A model generated the notes under the pieces. That model was not told where the DNA came from, did not search any database, and was given only the letters and a program-made list of their open reading frames with translations. This document shows positions 16,090 to 23,153 of a DNA stretch of 64,000 nt, in pieces. Source of the DNA: Ardenticatenaceae bacterium (GTDB lineage Bacteria > Chloroflexota > Anaerolineae > Promineifilales > Promineifilaceae). The translations under genes were made by a program, and so were the position numbers. Numbering within the stretch: the first letter of the stretch is position 1; each line of letters opens with the position of its first letter. The DNA lies in NCBI GenBank assembly GCA_020634455.1, contig JACKBQ010000001.1:1922001-1986000 (forward strand), written 5' to 3'.

Positions 16090-17235
16090 TTATGAGACGT
16101 CATCAAACTGGGAGAGGAAGATGGCGTTGACCTGGTCCATGTAGGTCAAGTCCACGGTGGGGGGCGGTAAGACGTGGCGCGGCACAAGTTGGCGGAAGGC
16201 GTCGGTGGCGAAGTGGATTTGCTCGTGCATGTACGGGGCTTGAAAAGCAATGCGTCGGTTGATTTTCTTCTCAATCGAGTTCATCGGCTCCGTCGCAAAA
16301 TGATCTGGATGAACCAGCTTGAGGCCGGTCATTTCCAGGCTGGTGACCAGCGCGTGGTGAACGTCCTTCACGGTGGGGGGCTGCTCGTTAACGATGTTAA
16401 ACAGGTTGGTCTTTTGAGAGTCTAGCTGGTTGCAATGCGCCAGCTGCACCATGCCGTCCACCACAAAATCAATCGGCACCAGGTTGAGCGGTGAGCTGGG
16501 GTTACCCTGGAGGCGAGTCTGCACGTTGCCGTCAAACTCATCGCCAACGTGGCGCTCTAGCAAGGTGCGCAGGCGGCGGCATTCGGTGAGCACCTGGTAG
16601 TAGCCGGAGTTGCACAGCACTTCGGTTTCTGGCGTGCCAATCACGATGGACGGCCGAAAAATTGCCACATCCAATCGTCCGTCCCGCTGGTACTGGTCCA
16701 CCAGCCGCTCGGCGTTGTGCTTGGACCATTCGTAAATGGAGCGGAAGCCTGTGACGTTGTCGGGGATGCGTTCAGGAACAGGGTCGTTGAACTGGCTGCC
16801 GAGGCAGTAAGCGGTGCTGATGTAGAAGAAGCGGGGCGGGGTATTGGCGGCGTTAAGCTGGCAGGCGAGGTCGAGCTGGTGGCGGGTGCCTTCGATGTTG
16901 GTGGCTTCGACCAACGGCCGTTCCCGCTCCTTAAAGTTAAAAATAGCCGCACTATGCCACAGCTCATCTATCGAACCGCTAAACCTGGCCCGAATGCTGC
17001 TGGCCAACGCGTCAGCAGACTCTTCCACCGTGCCAGGGATGGCGATGAGGTTGGCTAAGGTTTCTGGGGCTAGGGGGCCAACTTCGGTAACGGCCGTTTC
17101 TATCCTTGCCTGAATGGATTGCTTATTTTTCGGCCGTACCAGCGCCAAAACCGTATGCCCGTCTGCCAAAAATCGGTGCGCCAAATGGCAGCCTACATAA
17201 CCCGTTGCCCCGGTAATAAAAATCGTTTTCGCCAT
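16090..17235 (-). CDS. Extended SDR, thioester-reductase-like NAD(P)-binding protein
   Basis: 381 residues. The N-terminal GATGYVGCHLAHRFL is the extended-SDR nucleotide motif (GxxGxxG). LWHSAAIFNF and FFYISTAYCLG give the substrate-side motif, and SIYEWSKHNAERL carries the catalytic YxxxK. The region PLNLVPIDFVVDGMVQLA is typical of the thioester reductase/male-sterility branch (NAD-binding 4), which reduces acyl thioesters or acts on lipid intermediates. It has no carrier or adenylation domain. Preceded by GGGAAGAAAG; no obvious operon partner. Confidence 0.75.
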   Translation of the reverse strand: MAKTIFITGATGYVGCHLAHRFLADGHTVLALVRPKNKQSIQARIETAVTEVGPLAPETLANLIAIPGTVEESADALASSIRARFSGSIDELWHSAAIFNFKERERPLVEATNIEGTRHQLDLACQLNAANTPPRFFYISTAYCLGSQFNDPVPERIPDNVTGFRSIYEWSKHNAERLVDQYQRDGRLDVAIFRPSIVIGTPETEVLCNSGYYQVLTECRRLRTLLERHVGDEFDGNVQTRLQGNPSSPLNLVPIDFVVDGMVQLAHCNQLDSQKTNLFNIVNEQPPTVKDVHHALVTSLEMTGLKLVHPDHFATEPMNSIEKKINRRIAFQAPYMHEQIHFATDAFRQLVPRHVLPPPTVDLTYMDQVNAIFLSQFDDVS

Positions 17236-17480
17236 AACTTTCTTCCCAAATTTGATTTTCTGTCGCGTGTTGTTGTTGGCTTATAATAAGCATCACCTAT
17301 CATAAACGGCTCTTCCAAATTCAGCCACCCATACACAAGTGGTGGCTCGCCATGTAAAGAAATGCCAAACTTGGGAAAAAGTTACGGAAATGCGAGAAAA
17401 TTAACCCTGAGGCACGGAGGCACAGAGAATAGCGTGGGAAATCACTCTGAGTAATCTGTTGATTAAAGAAAAATGGCTCC

Positions 17481-17906
17481 CTACGCCGCCAAAATTTCAA
17501 TAACGACCTGACCATCACTGTTGCCGCGCAAGCGACCCATCAATAAAAACAGGCGGGCCATCAGGCCATACTTTTGGGTTAAACGTTGGCGCATTTTGGT
17601 GCGTTCTTCGGGCGTGTCCAGCACATGCGCCTGCGCCGAGACCCATTCGCCAGAGGTATTGCCCCGCTGATCGCTTTTGGCCAGGCGCACCTGGCTGTTG
17701 TTGCGAATCCGCTTCACCTTCCAGCTCTCTCGCTGCGTCCAGATGTACACCTTGTCCCCCTCGCCCACAACCCAGACAGGCGTTTTGACCCCCTGCCCAT
17801 TTTTGCGAAAAGTTTCCAAAGAAATAAATTGCTCGTTGCCTAAATCAGTTAACGTCACCACACGGTCTCCTTCTGTGTTTATTGATTCGTTACTGATTAT
17901 AGCCAT
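17481..17906 (-). CDS. PPOX-class F420-dependent oxidoreductase
   Basis: 141 residues with a split-barrel fold: FISLETFRKNGQGVKTPVWVVGEGDKVYIWT, then KVKRIRNNSQVRLAKSDQRGN and WVSAQAHVLDTPEE. This wording matches the Rv2061-like PPOX F420 subfamily rather than FMN-binding pyridoxamine oxidases. Substrate unknown. The presence of cofD at 50113 and a second deazaflavin-type enzyme at 19299 supports F420 use in this organism. Monocistronic in appearance. Confidence 0.8.
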   Translation of the reverse strand: MAIISNESINTEGDRVVTLTDLGNEQFISLETFRKNGQGVKTPVWVVGEGDKVYIWTQRESWKVKRIRNNSQVRLAKSDQRGNTSGEWVSAQAHVLDTPEERTKMRQRLTQKYGLMARLFLLMGRLRGNSDGQVVIEILAA

Positions 17907-17942
17907 ATGCTTTTACGGCAAGCTTAGCTTTCCCTAAAAAAA

Positions 17943-18374
17943 TCAACGCTTCAAAATTGGATGGTAATAGGTAGCCGCCAGGGCCAGCAGCGCGGCCAGA
18001 GCCAAAATGCCTGGAGCCAACAGCGGATTTGCCCCACGCAGCGCTTCAAAAAACACGTCGCTCACCGTGGCATTAGGACGAATTTCCAGGGCAAAGGCCA
18101 GGTTGTGCTCGATATGTTCAAACATTCCAAAAAGGCTACCCAGGAAGGCCAATCCCATCGCCCCACGCAGCCCCCAAATGGTAAAGCGAGCCGGTGAGAT
18201 GAGTACGGCCGTTACCGTCACAATTCCCAAGCCGCTCAACACAAACGGAATCCATTGCACCGGACTGGCCGTGTGCCCTTCCAACGCCAGTTCTACCACG
18301 CTGCCCACAAAAATAAACCCGGCCAGCGCCAATAAAAAGAGTCTCAGCCGATGGTTAATTGATTCTGCATCCAT
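17943..18374 (-). CDS. Hypothetical four-helix membrane protein
   Basis: 143 residues from MDAESINHRLRL; TGGAGAAATTTC precedes this ATG. A longer ORF start at 18431 would be translated from the hairpin repeat and is rejected. Four predicted helices: LFLLALAGFIFVGSVVELAL, WIPFVLSGLGIVTVTAVLI, GAMGLAFLGSLFGMFEHIEH and LAPGILALAALLALAATYY. I do not recognise a family. It lies between the F420-type oxidoreductase and an HhH lipoprotein on the same strand. Confidence 0.6.
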   Translation of the reverse strand: MDAESINHRLRLFLLALAGFIFVGSVVELALEGHTASPVQWIPFVLSGLGIVTVTAVLISPARFTIWGLRGAMGLAFLGSLFGMFEHIEHNLAFALEIRPNATVSDVFFEALRGANPLLAPGILALAALLALAATYYHPILKR

Positions 18375-18389
18375 GAAATTTCTCCAGAA

Positions 18390-18447
18390 ATAGTGGCTGG
18401 TGGTTAGTGGCTGGGGAAATCTACTAACCACTAACCACCAACCACTA
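18390..18447. repeat. TGGTTAGTGGCTGG hairpin repeat
   Basis: Arms TAGTGGCTGGTGGTTAGTGG and CCACTAACCACCAACCACTA, built of TGGTTAG units; fills the gap between 18374 and 18455. Confidence 0.7.
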
Positions 18448-18454
18448 TCAAAAC

Positions 18455-19084
18455 TTATTCACCAGTCAGATAGCCAGCGGCGGCGTTGGCTTGTTCTGGG
18501 GAGACGTGGGTGGCGAGTGTAGTTAAAAAGGCGTCGTTACTGCCAAACGGCCGTTCCGCCATCAGCGAGTCGGCAATCGTTTCATCCACGCCGGGCAACT
18601 GCATCAGCGTCGCCGCATCAGACTCGTCCACATCTACCGGTACGTAAACATATTCCTCGTACCCCGCAATGGTCGCCTCATCTACGTATTTGCCCATCTC
18701 CCGACGAAACTGCAAAATGCTGATGTACGGCCGATATTCCTGAAACTCGCGCACCATCCGGTTACCAAAACCAGGAATCGTATTCAGAAAATCATCCCCA
18801 GACGCTTCGTTCAGGTTCAATTTTGTGTTTTCCACCACCACAGGCTCCGCCGCGACTGCTTCTACCGCAGCTTCCACTGTCGGAGCAGCGTCCTCAGACA
18901 CCGTTTCTGCCTCTGCGGCTGGCGCTTCGGCCGCAGATTCGTCAACAGCGGCCGTATCTTCAACAACCGCGCTATTGGCGGGCGTATCATTCTCGGTTGT
19001 GGTTGTCGTGGTGCCACAGGCAACCAGAGCCAGCAATAACAAACTCAACAGGGCAATTTGCCAAACATTCTTCTTTACATTCAT
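18455..19084 (-). CDS. Lipoprotein with ComEA-like helix-hairpin-helix domain
   Basis: 209 residues. A lipobox (LLALVAC, Cys23) follows a signal peptide. An acidic Ala/Glu/Thr-rich linker covers about 30-85, then a ComEA-type double HhH: KLNLNEASGDDFLNTIPGFGNRMVREFQEYRP and VDVDESDAATLMQLPGVDETIADSLM. ComEA-like domains bind DNA at the cell surface during uptake, but some copies only serve as structural modules. No competence genes are adjacent. A DNA-contact role is plausible but unproven. Confidence 0.7.
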   Translation of the reverse strand: MNVKKNVWQIALLSLLLLALVACGTTTTTTENDTPANSAVVEDTAAVDESAAEAPAAEAETVSEDAAPTVEAAVEAVAAEPVVVENTKLNLNEASGDDFLNTIPGFGNRMVREFQEYRPYISILQFRREMGKYVDEATIAGYEEYVYVPVDVDESDAATLMQLPGVDETIADSLMAERPFGSNDAFLTTLATHVSPEQANAAAGYLTGE

Positions 19085-19095
19085 AATTCACACCT

Positions 19096-19233
19096 CAATT
19101 TACCTTTTTATGGACCAGATTAGTCCGTTGGCGAAAACCTCCGGGAGGGTTATTCCAGAGGCAGTCATCTTGATTGCAACCTCCCGGAGGCTTAGTAGTT
19201 ACAATTTACCTTTTTTGTGGACCAGATTAGTCC
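19096..19233. repeat. Direct repeat flanking a CCTCCCGGAGG hairpin
   Basis: Two 31-32 bp direct repeats (CAATTTACCTTTTTATGGACC and AGATTAGTCC; 19096-19126 and 19202-19233) enclose a hairpin with arms AACCTCCGGGAGGGTT and AACCTCCCGGAGG (about 19136-19194). The hairpin family recurs at 50038-50097. This is the upstream region of the HhH lipoprotein gene; the 214-bp gap holds nothing else. Confidence 0.65.
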
Positions 19234-19298
19234 ACACAAGCGGCGATAATAGACGCAAATTGTTGAGGAAATGTGAAGTTGGTCTTGAGAATTTGTTG

Positions 19299-19790
19299 TC
19301 AGCCGGTGGGGGTAAGCAAAATGACGGGGATGCGGCGGCTAGTGCGCCGTTCGTAGGCGGGGTAGCCGGGGTAGGTTTCTACGGCCGTTTGCCAGCAGGC
19401 CGCCCGTTCATCCCCCTCAGTTTCGCGAGCCAGGTAGGTTTGGGAACGGCCGTTTCGCGTCACCGTCACCTCTGGATTTGCACAGATGTTGTAATACCAG
19501 GCCGGATTTTTCTGCTGACCCCAATTAGAGGCAATAAGCACAAGTTGTTCATTTTTGAACGGTACAGCCAAGAGCGGCACGGTGCGTGGCTGTCCACTTT
19601 TGGCCCCGATGGTGGTGAGATTAAGAATTTGTAGCCCCGCGAGGAACGTTGTGGCAGTGGAACGGCCGTTGCTCACCTTGAGCACCAGCTTATCCAAATG
19701 GTGCATCACCCGCGCCATAATTTGCGCCCCCACTGCCGACATGGCAATCCGCGTATTGATCTTTTGCAGCAAATTCTTTCTTTCAGCCAT
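19299..19790 (-). CDS. Nitroreductase/deazaflavin (F420)-dependent oxidoreductase, DDN family
   Basis: 163 residues. Family motifs are LTTIGAKSGQPRTVPLLAVPF, VLIASNWGQQKNPAWYYNICANPEVTV and YPGYPAYERRTSRRIPVILLTP. This is the deazaflavin-dependent nitroreductase (Ddn) split-barrel family, which transfers hydride from reduced F420 to quinones or other substrates. The N-terminal helix (about 1-40) is common for membrane-associated members. It is not in an operon with the PPOX enzyme but belongs to the same cofactor set. Confidence 0.83.
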   Translation of the reverse strand: MAERKNLLQKINTRIAMSAVGAQIMARVMHHLDKLVLKVSNGRSTATTFLAGLQILNLTTIGAKSGQPRTVPLLAVPFKNEQLVLIASNWGQQKNPAWYYNICANPEVTVTRNGRSQTYLARETEGDERAACWQTAVETYPGYPAYERRTSRRIPVILLTPTG

Positions 19791-19832
19791 ACAACTATTT
19801 TACGCCAGATGTCGCAAAACCGCAGACCCGGT

Positions 19833-19878
19833 AAAATCTTCGTCAGAAAAATCTGCGAAAATCTATCTAATCTGCGGA
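19833..19878. repeat. AATCTGCG-type repeat
   Basis: AAAATCTGCGAAAATC...AATCTGCGGATAAG, a partial copy of the CAGATT/AATCTG family, between divergent genes 19790 and 19902. Confidence 0.5.
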
Positions 19879-19901
19879 TAAGAATTTGAAAAAGGGAAAA
19901 T

Positions 19902-20561
19902 ATGAGCCAGCTACAAGCAATTATTTTTGATATGGACGGCTTGATGGTGGACAGTGAGCCGCTTTCACAGCAGGCTTGGGATGAATATTTACGGCCGTAT
20001 GGCCACCAACTCACGCCAGAAATTGTCAGCCAAATCATTGGCCTGCGCGCCGACATGAGCACGCCCACCATTAAAGAGATGTTCAATTTGCCCGAACCTG
20101 TGCCCGTCATCATTCAAAAACGGGCCGCCATCTACAGCCAAATTCGGGCCAACGGCGTACCCACCATGCCGGGTCTACACGAGCTGCACGATGAGATTGC
20201 TCGCCGCCAAATCCCCTGGGCCGTGGCCACCTCCAGCCCCCACCACCACGCCGAGGAAATTTTGCAGCAATTGGGGCTGCAAAACCGCTGCCGGGCCATC
20301 GCCGCCGGCGACGAAGTAGCAGACGGCAAACCCAACCCCGCCATCTACCTGCTGGCCGCCGAGAGGCTGGGCATTCCGCCGCAGCACTGCCTGGCACTGG
20401 AAGATTCCGGCCCTGGTAGCCTGGCCGCCGCCCGCGCCGGCATGACAGCTATTGCTATCCCCAACGCGCAAACAAAAACGGCCGATTTCAGCCATGTCCA
20501 CCACCGCTACAGTTCCCTGCACGAGGTGCTGGCAAATTTGGATACATTCTTTGGGGATTAA
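19902..20561 (+). CDS. HAD-superfamily phosphatase/phosphomutase, beta-phosphoglucomutase-like
   Basis: 219 residues. HAD motif I is FDMDGLMVDSE (nucleophile and acid Asp in DMD), motif II AVATSSP, motif III the K of DGKPNP and motif IV LEDSGPGSLAA. The cap domain (about 18-85) is the helical type of the beta-phosphoglucomutase/phosphatase subfamily. Likely a sugar-phosphate phosphatase or mutase; specificity cannot be decided. GAAAAAGGGAAAAT precedes the ATG. Confidence 0.82.
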   Translation: MSQLQAIIFDMDGLMVDSEPLSQQAWDEYLRPYGHQLTPEIVSQIIGLRADMSTPTIKEMFNLPEPVPVIIQKRAAIYSQIRANGVPTMPGLHELHDEIARRQIPWAVATSSPHHHAEEILQQLGLQNRCRAIAAGDEVADGKPNPAIYLLAAERLGIPPQHCLALEDSGPGSLAAARAGMTAIAIPNAQTKTADFSHVHHRYSSLHEVLANLDTFFGD

Positions 20562-20589
20562 ACACTCTATTTCAACTGTTTCCCACTTG

Positions 20590-20673
20590 TCATGCTGAAC
20601 GCAGTGAAGCATCCCTACCAAGTTGAATGGGATTCTTCATTTCGCTGCGCTTCATTCAGAATGACAAGTGTAA
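20590..20673. repeat. Hairpin repeat GTCATGCTGAACGCAGTGAAGC family
   Basis: Long imperfect hairpin, CTTGTCATGCTGAACGCAGT pairing with GCTGCGCTTCATTCAGAATGACAAG. It belongs to a repeat type seen in many bacterial genomes (GTCATTCTGAGCGAAGC-like) and lies between convergent genes. Confidence 0.7.
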
Positions 20674-20689
20674 GAAACTGCGGTGAAAA

Positions 20690-21949
20690 CTAGTTGCCAG
20701 AAACGGCCGTTAACAGTGGATTCGGGTCTCGTTCATCATCTTGCCGCATGGCCATCAGCAGCGGGAACGATAACAAGCTCACTACCGCCAGCCCCACAAA
20801 AATCCAGCGGTAATCCACCGTGTCCACCAAACTGGTTGACGCCGACTGCCCCATGCCCACGCCAATGTTGGAAATCGCCATGAAGATAGCATACTGCCCC
20901 GCCCCCATGCGCCGGTCCGCCTTGGCCATTGCCAACGTTATGTAAATTAACTCCGAAGCGGACAGCCAGATACCCCACAGCACAAACATAATCATGATGT
21001 TGCTTTCGTTGGCCACCAGCGCCATCAGCACCAAAATAGAAAAGACGCCAACGGCCGTCCACACCCCCTGCTGCCAGATGGAAATATTGGGCCGTCGAAT
21101 GGTGTAAGTACCCACAGCGCCACCCACCACCATGCCAATGCCGCCCAGCGCCGCCACATCCCCCACCTGCACCAGCGACTGCCCCAGCCCCTCATTGGCA
21201 AACAGCGTCACAATGGCGTTGGCCCCGTAAACGGCCACGGAGTAAATGATGGCGTACAGGCCAAAGCGCAGGATGTCGGGTCGCCACAGGCTGCGCAGCG
21301 CTTGCCAGCTAAACTGTTGGGTTTCGCTGCGCTCGGTTGGCTCATTGGTCAGGCGCACCAAAATTTGGGGCGTCAGCGTCAGCAAAGCCACCACCACAAA
21401 GATCACCGTCCAGCCAAACTGCTCAATGATACGGCCGTAAACCGAAGCAAGCAGCACCAATCCCATCGCCCGGCTCACCACCATCACCCCCTGAATTTGC
21501 CCTTGCTCTTCCGGCGGGGTCACGTCGATGGCATATCCATCGGCTACCGTGTCGTAAATGGCCAGCCCCAGGGCAATGAACAGCGCCGTTACCACAAACA
21601 GCGGGTACATCTCCACCGGCGGCACAAAGGCAGCGGCAATGCCCCCCACAGAAATGAGCACCAGGCCCAGACTGATGTACGGCCGTCGGTGACCACTCCC
21701 GAACAGCGGCAAACTCAATTTCACCTTGTCGCTCAGCAAACCAATCCCTATTTTGAGGATGAACGGCACCACCAACAGCCCGTTCAGCAGCGAGAGCTGC
21801 CAGGCGGCCGCGCCAAACGCCCGCAAATACAAATTGTTAAACACCAACACGTAGCTGGCAATCGCTCCCTGGGCAAAGTAAAGAGCACCAAACAGCATGT
21901 AACGGCCGTTGCGCGTGTTCGTTAAAGAAAATGAAGCGGGTTCAGACAT
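20690..21949 (-). CDS. MFS transporter
   Basis: 419 residues from MSEPASFSLTNTR (start preferred over the upstream ATG at 21991, which would be in the adjacent hairpin). Twelve predicted helices, with MLFGALYFAQGAIASYVLVFNNLY first. The cytoplasmic loop signature is GLLSDKVKLSLPLFGSGHRRPYISLG, and IYDTVADGYAIDVTPPEEQGQIQG marks the second half of the first bundle. Loop motifs resemble the folate-biopterin/PucC-like MFS branch, but the substrate is unknown. Confidence 0.75.
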   Translation of the reverse strand: MSEPASFSLTNTRNGRYMLFGALYFAQGAIASYVLVFNNLYLRAFGAAAWQLSLLNGLLVVPFILKIGIGLLSDKVKLSLPLFGSGHRRPYISLGLVLISVGGIAAAFVPPVEMYPLFVVTALFIALGLAIYDTVADGYAIDVTPPEEQGQIQGVMVVSRAMGLVLLASVYGRIIEQFGWTVIFVVVALLTLTPQILVRLTNEPTERSETQQFSWQALRSLWRPDILRFGLYAIIYSVAVYGANAIVTLFANEGLGQSLVQVGDVAALGGIGMVVGGAVGTYTIRRPNISIWQQGVWTAVGVFSILVLMALVANESNIMIMFVLWGIWLSASELIYITLAMAKADRRMGAGQYAIFMAISNIGVGMGQSASTSLVDTVDYRWIFVGLAVVSLLSFPLLMAMRQDDERDPNPLLTAVSGN

Positions 21950-21993
21950 GGCCGTTGTTCCTGTTGGATAAAGATTTTTGCACATCACCAACC

Positions 21994-22046
21994 GTAGCCG
22001 CGGATTCTTTCCGCGCCTCGGATGCGCGGAAAGAATCCGCGGCTAC
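21994..22046. terminator. 23-bp perfect hairpin between two same-strand genes
   Basis: Arms 21994-22016 and 22024-22046 are perfect complements (23 bp, 7-nt loop CTCGGAT), each containing GCGGATTCTTTCCGCGC or its complement. It lies downstream of the exonuclease gene (ends 22056) and upstream of the MFS gene. No T-run follows; the hairpin may instead stabilise or process RNA. Confidence 0.55.
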
Positions 22047-22055
22047 AAATTAAAG

Positions 22056-22895
22056 TTAAAGCAATTCGGCAGAGAAGATGCGATCCAGACGGAAGGTGCG
22101 CTGGTCTTGGGCCTGGTGGCAGTATGCTACCAGGTAGCCTACACCGTTGTGCTGGCTGGGGTACAGTGGCGTCACCACCCGGTTCGATTCGCCATTTTGG
22201 CCCAGATAGAGCAAACGAAGGTTACGGCCGTTCCCCAACGCCTCGGCCACCACGCCCGGCAGCTGTCCCGCAAACGAAGGCGCATAAATCGCGCTCCCCT
22301 GGGCGTGCAGCAAATCCCCCACTGTTTCCAGCCGCCGCTGTTCCAAGGTACGCACCATCCGCTTAAGAATTTCGGCCGTCATGTACACATCATTCAGCGC
22401 CCGGTGGGCCCGCCCCATGCGCACCCCCAAATGGCGGGCAATGTGGCTCAGGCTGTTGCGCCCAAAATGGAAATGCCGCCGCGCCAACAACAGGGTACAC
22501 AGCCACGGGTTCGGCAGTTTGGCCGCCTGACCGCTGGTTTGTAGGCCGTGAATCAACAGCTCCTGCCCCACAAAACCGGCGTCAAACTCCGCATTGTGGG
22601 CCACCACCACCGCGCCATCCAGCAGCGCCAGCAGATCATCCGCTACCTGGCTAAAGGTAGGCTGCCCCAGCAAATCGGCATCGGCAATGCCGTTGACGGC
22701 ACTCGCTTTGGGATCCATCTTGCGCCCCGGCTGGATGAGGCTGCTCACCTGCCCCACCTCCTGCCAGTTTTCCAGCCGAATGGCCCCGATTTCCACGATG
22801 CGGTGTCCCAAGCCAGGGTAAAGGCCGGTAGTTTCCGTATCTAGCACAACAATTGGCACGTCAGACGGCCGTTTCTCTAACAAACGCTGTTCCAT
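22056..22895 (-). CDS. DnaQ-like DEDDh exonuclease fused to a WYL-like domain
   Basis: 279 residues. Residues 14-185 are a DEDDh 3'-5' exonuclease: VLDTETTGLYPG (Asp, Glu), HNAEFDAGFV, and HRALNDVYMTAEIL with the catalytic His and Asp. Residues about 222-279 (LRLLYLGQNGESNRVVTPLYPSQHNGVGYLVAYCHQAQDQRTFRLDRI) fit a WYL-like ligand-binding domain. WYL domains sense nucleic-acid ligands in many defence regulators. DNA repair or defence-linked nucleic-acid turnover is therefore plausible. It is not the replicative epsilon subunit by context. Confidence 0.75.
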   Translation of the reverse strand: MEQRLLEKRPSDVPIVVLDTETTGLYPGLGHRIVEIGAIRLENWQEVGQVSSLIQPGRKMDPKASAVNGIADADLLGQPTFSQVADDLLALLDGAVVVAHNAEFDAGFVGQELLIHGLQTSGQAAKLPNPWLCTLLLARRHFHFGRNSLSHIARHLGVRMGRAHRALNDVYMTAEILKRMVRTLEQRRLETVGDLLHAQGSAIYAPSFAGQLPGVVAEALGNGRNLRLLYLGQNGESNRVVTPLYPSQHNGVGYLVAYCHQAQDQRTFRLDRIFSAELL

Positions 22896-23025
22896 GACTC
22901 AATTGTAGCAAACCCTGGAAAGTTCGTTAAAAAATGAAGCGTTACGTTTCTGTCGTTTGCTCAACGACGATGCCCCACCTTACTATCAGTCACCAATTTT
23001 CACCAACAACTCACATAAAAAAATT

Positions 23026-23054
23026 TTGCCAACTCGAGAATCCCATGCTATACT
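23026..23054 (+). promoter_or_regulatory. nusA operon promoter
   Basis: TTGCCA (23026-23031), 17-bp spacer, TATACT (23049-23054). Predicted start about 23061, giving a leader of roughly 93 nt that contains an intrinsic terminator before nusA. Confidence 0.65.
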
Positions 23055-23082
23055 TCTCGCACATTTGACGAGCACGATGCGG

Positions 23083-23107
23083 AAAGTGGGAACCCCCCAC
23101 TTTTTTT
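23083..23107 (+). terminator. Leader terminator / attenuator upstream of nusA
   Basis: AAAGTGGG (23083-23090), loop AACCC, CCCACTTT (23096-23103) overlapping a run of seven T. No plus-strand gene lies upstream, and the structure sits between the nusA promoter and the nusA ATG. It is therefore best read as an attenuator in the leader, consistent with known autogenous control of nusA by termination in other bacteria. Confidence 0.65.
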
Positions 23108-23153
23108 GTTTCTAGGCTCAACTATGGAGAACTGTAAATAAGGTTTTTGCCCC

